Assembly (NCBI RefSeq): GCF_014698735.1
Contig: NZ_JACJTQ010000027.1
Location: 1 to 64,000, forward strand
Reading direction: 5' to 3'
Origin: Anabaena catenula FACHB-362
Lineage (GTDB): Bacteria; Cyanobacteriota; Cyanobacteriia; Cyanobacteriales; Nostocaceae
Length of the DNA stretch: 64,000 nt
Shown here: positions 62,253-64,000 of the stretch, piece by piece
Numbering within the stretch: the first letter of the stretch is position 1
Layout: the number at the start of each line of letters is the position of its first letter
The notes under the pieces: model-generated
The model's database searches: none
The model's input: the letters and a program-made list of their open reading frames with translations, nothing else
Told to the model about the DNA's origin: nothing
Translations under genes and position numbers: made by a program

Positions 62253-64000
62253 TGCGCTGACCTGTGATTGAAAACCTGACTGTTTTTAATCAAGTCTGTT
62301 TGCTACTTTGCCGTATTGACCCTGTTTTTCTGTGCAGTTTTGTAGATGTTACCTAGTGGTAGGGGTTGTTGATGAAGACAACCGTCATTGAGTACTTCTC
62401 GGCTTTGGCTTTTGTTTACCAGTGAATGAAAGGTAAAAATTTACCTTTCTTTTCTAAGTTAGCTGGCTTGGTAGATGCTGTTGTGTCTCTTGAAAAATCC
62501 ACAACCCTTAATTCAATAATTTTTACTGGATATTATTGTATAACTTGCCGCCGAGCATTAGGAGAGCTTTTCAGTAAGGTCTCATAATTTTTAACTTAGC
62601 CGAGAAGATAATTCATATTTGAATCTCAATGTCTACATTCGTATTTATACTATTTTTTGTCGCTAATGTCATCTGCCACTTTGGCAGTCCTATAAGTTAA
62701 ATTTACTTAATGTCTCTAGATATTCACTTATGGATTGTGCAGCTTTGAATTTTGTCCTATATTGATCAAAAAAATGAGGGGTTACACCCCCTATTTTATG
62801 AATTGAAAAAAGTTTATTATGCTTGTTTTAGTGGCAAATTATCTTGCTTGTTTTTGTTAAAAAAGCTTATATATAAACAACTCCAGATACTTTCTAAAAC
62901 CACCGAATTCACTTTTTTGATTAAAATTAGCCCTGACTGGTTAGTTATTATATATTGTTATATGTTTTGTCTGAAAATCTGATCTGAAAATCTTTACAAC
63001 CACACTAAGCTCAGTTATCCGCTAGGAAAATAGGAGTAATGATTGCATAGAAACTAGCCATATAATCCAGACATTAACTGGTTAATACTACTCTTGTATG
63101 CTATGATATATTAACCTATTTTGTCACCATAAAATTAAAATAAAAAAACACCCATTAAGGGGTGTGCTGATAAAAAAGTCTAGTAGGCTTAATCGAACCT
63201 TAAACATATAATTTAGCATCTAAACGCCAGTTAGCAGGCAAATAATGCTTCTATATTTTTTTTGAAAAAAATTACCCGATTCTGGGAATATAATTACTCG
63301 ATTTGTGTAAAATTACTATTGTTATTTGGGTTTGATTAAATAGAAATAAAAATCGTTAATTGTGATGATTTTCTGATTGTTAACTTATTTAAGTTTTATA
63401 CTTCGGTCTAGCTCAAGAATGTATTACTCTAGGAACTCTCTACTGCTGATGTTTTAGCAGCCATTAACATCTCATCATCTTTAAATTTGCTCAACCACTA
63501 AATCAGAGCTTTATTGACAATATGCGATTTAGGTATTATCATGTAAGTCCGACTCGCCCCAAATTGATACTGTTAATTTAATAGAGTATTTTATGAGTAA
63601 GGGGAATTTTCCTGACCCTGTATTTAGTATTCATTTTTCTGAATTTCCTTGAGATAGGTAGTAGCGGTATTTGCGGGGCTAATAATTAAGTGAGCAAAAC
63701 CTATGGTTTTACACGTTCACTGAGAAGATATTTTGACAAAAACCAGATAATCTAGCATTTTTTCTGGGGAAGAGATGAAATTTGTTATATTTATCACCAT
63801 GTACGGTGATAGGGACATATTTTAAAACATGAGTTGTGAGGTTTAAAACTTTCGACTCTTACCATTACTGACTTTTTCTGCGGTTTCCGGAAATAATTGG
63901 AAAATAAAATAAGAGTCTATAGATATAGATTATGTTTGGTTATGAATGATGCTTTTTCCATATAAATATTCAAATATTATCTATTTATACTTAACGCTGT
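62253..64000. other. Gene-poor AT-rich end of window
   Basis: 1.75 kb with no credible gene. A plus-strand frame (62752-62982) lacks a start and ribosome site and has random composition. It contains the strong leftward terminator 63141-63165, and just right of it a 13-codon minus-strand frame ending (LPANWRLDAKLYV, stop at 63200-63202) that could be the tail of a decayed gene. Confidence 0.5.
63141..63165 (-). terminator. Orphan Rho-independent terminator
   Basis: On the minus strand, ACACCC arms (6 bases, 5-base loop) are followed by a T7 run. It is a textbook terminator for a leftward transcript starting right of 63165, but no gene is visible there within the window. Confidence 0.75.

Noticed and set aside
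62752-62982. 76-codon plus-strand frame near the window end
   Set aside because: No ATG start, no ribosome site and AT-driven composition.

Overview
The window looks like a chromosomal segment of a filamentous, heterocyst-forming cyanobacterium (Nostoc/Anabaena group). The evidence is frequent HIP1 octamers (GCGATCGC), short tandem heptamer repeats typical of Nostocales, a high-light-inducible protein, the chlorophyll gene chlD, two HetP-family genes and an HpsE-like glycosyltransferase. All statements rest on reading the sequence; no database search was possible.

Layout: 1-8157 holds the end of a 61-residue tandem-repeat protein, a DUF937/EF-hand protein, a membrane GTPase and two convergent Ser/Thr kinases. 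8351-9046 is a rhomboid-fold protein that lacks its catalytic dyad. 9105-16173 is a seven-gene leftward glycan-type cluster (two GT2, one GT4, a PhyH-like oxygenase, an aldo/keto reductase, a Kelch protein and an unknown). 16730-20498 holds a 1015-residue repeat membrane protein and an Hli protein. 20996-27207 is a leftward locus carrying two c-di-AMP (ydaO/yuaA) riboswitches: one precedes a nitrate/taurine-type ABC transporter, the other precedes a universal stress protein and an NhaD/ArsB-type antiporter. 27603-31867 has a tandemly duplicated histidine kinase, rnc, a decayed copy of the rnc 3' end, and a NYN-domain protein. 32665-46967 is mostly housekeeping: chlD, a group 3 sigma factor, a Bax-inhibitor protein, prfB with its programmed frameshift, DUF3285, ybeY, dgkA, trpG, an MBL-fold protein, PhzF, DUF4332, TetR and an M16 peptidase pair.

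The most unusual region is 47186-62252. It encodes a peptide (RiPP) locus with three near-identical double-glycine precursors and two further double-glycine peptides. These are followed by an aminoglycoside-phosphotransferase-like kinase and a HopA1-family protein, the pair that dehydrates Ser/Thr in thioamitide and class V lanthipeptide pathways. An opposing operon encodes an HTH protein, a C39-peptidase ABC exporter with a cyclic-nucleotide-binding-like domain (HetC architecture), a HlyD adaptor and a PpiC-type isomerase. All five candidate cores lack cysteine, so lanthionine rings cannot form and a Dha/Dhb-containing peptide without thioether rings is predicted. Two HetP-like genes sit inside and beside the locus, which suggests a link between peptide export and heterocyst regulation.

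Gene-poor stretches (59167-61002 and 62253-64000) carry dispersed repeats, hairpins and one orphan terminator. I saw no tRNA, rRNA, CRISPR array or intact insertion sequence.
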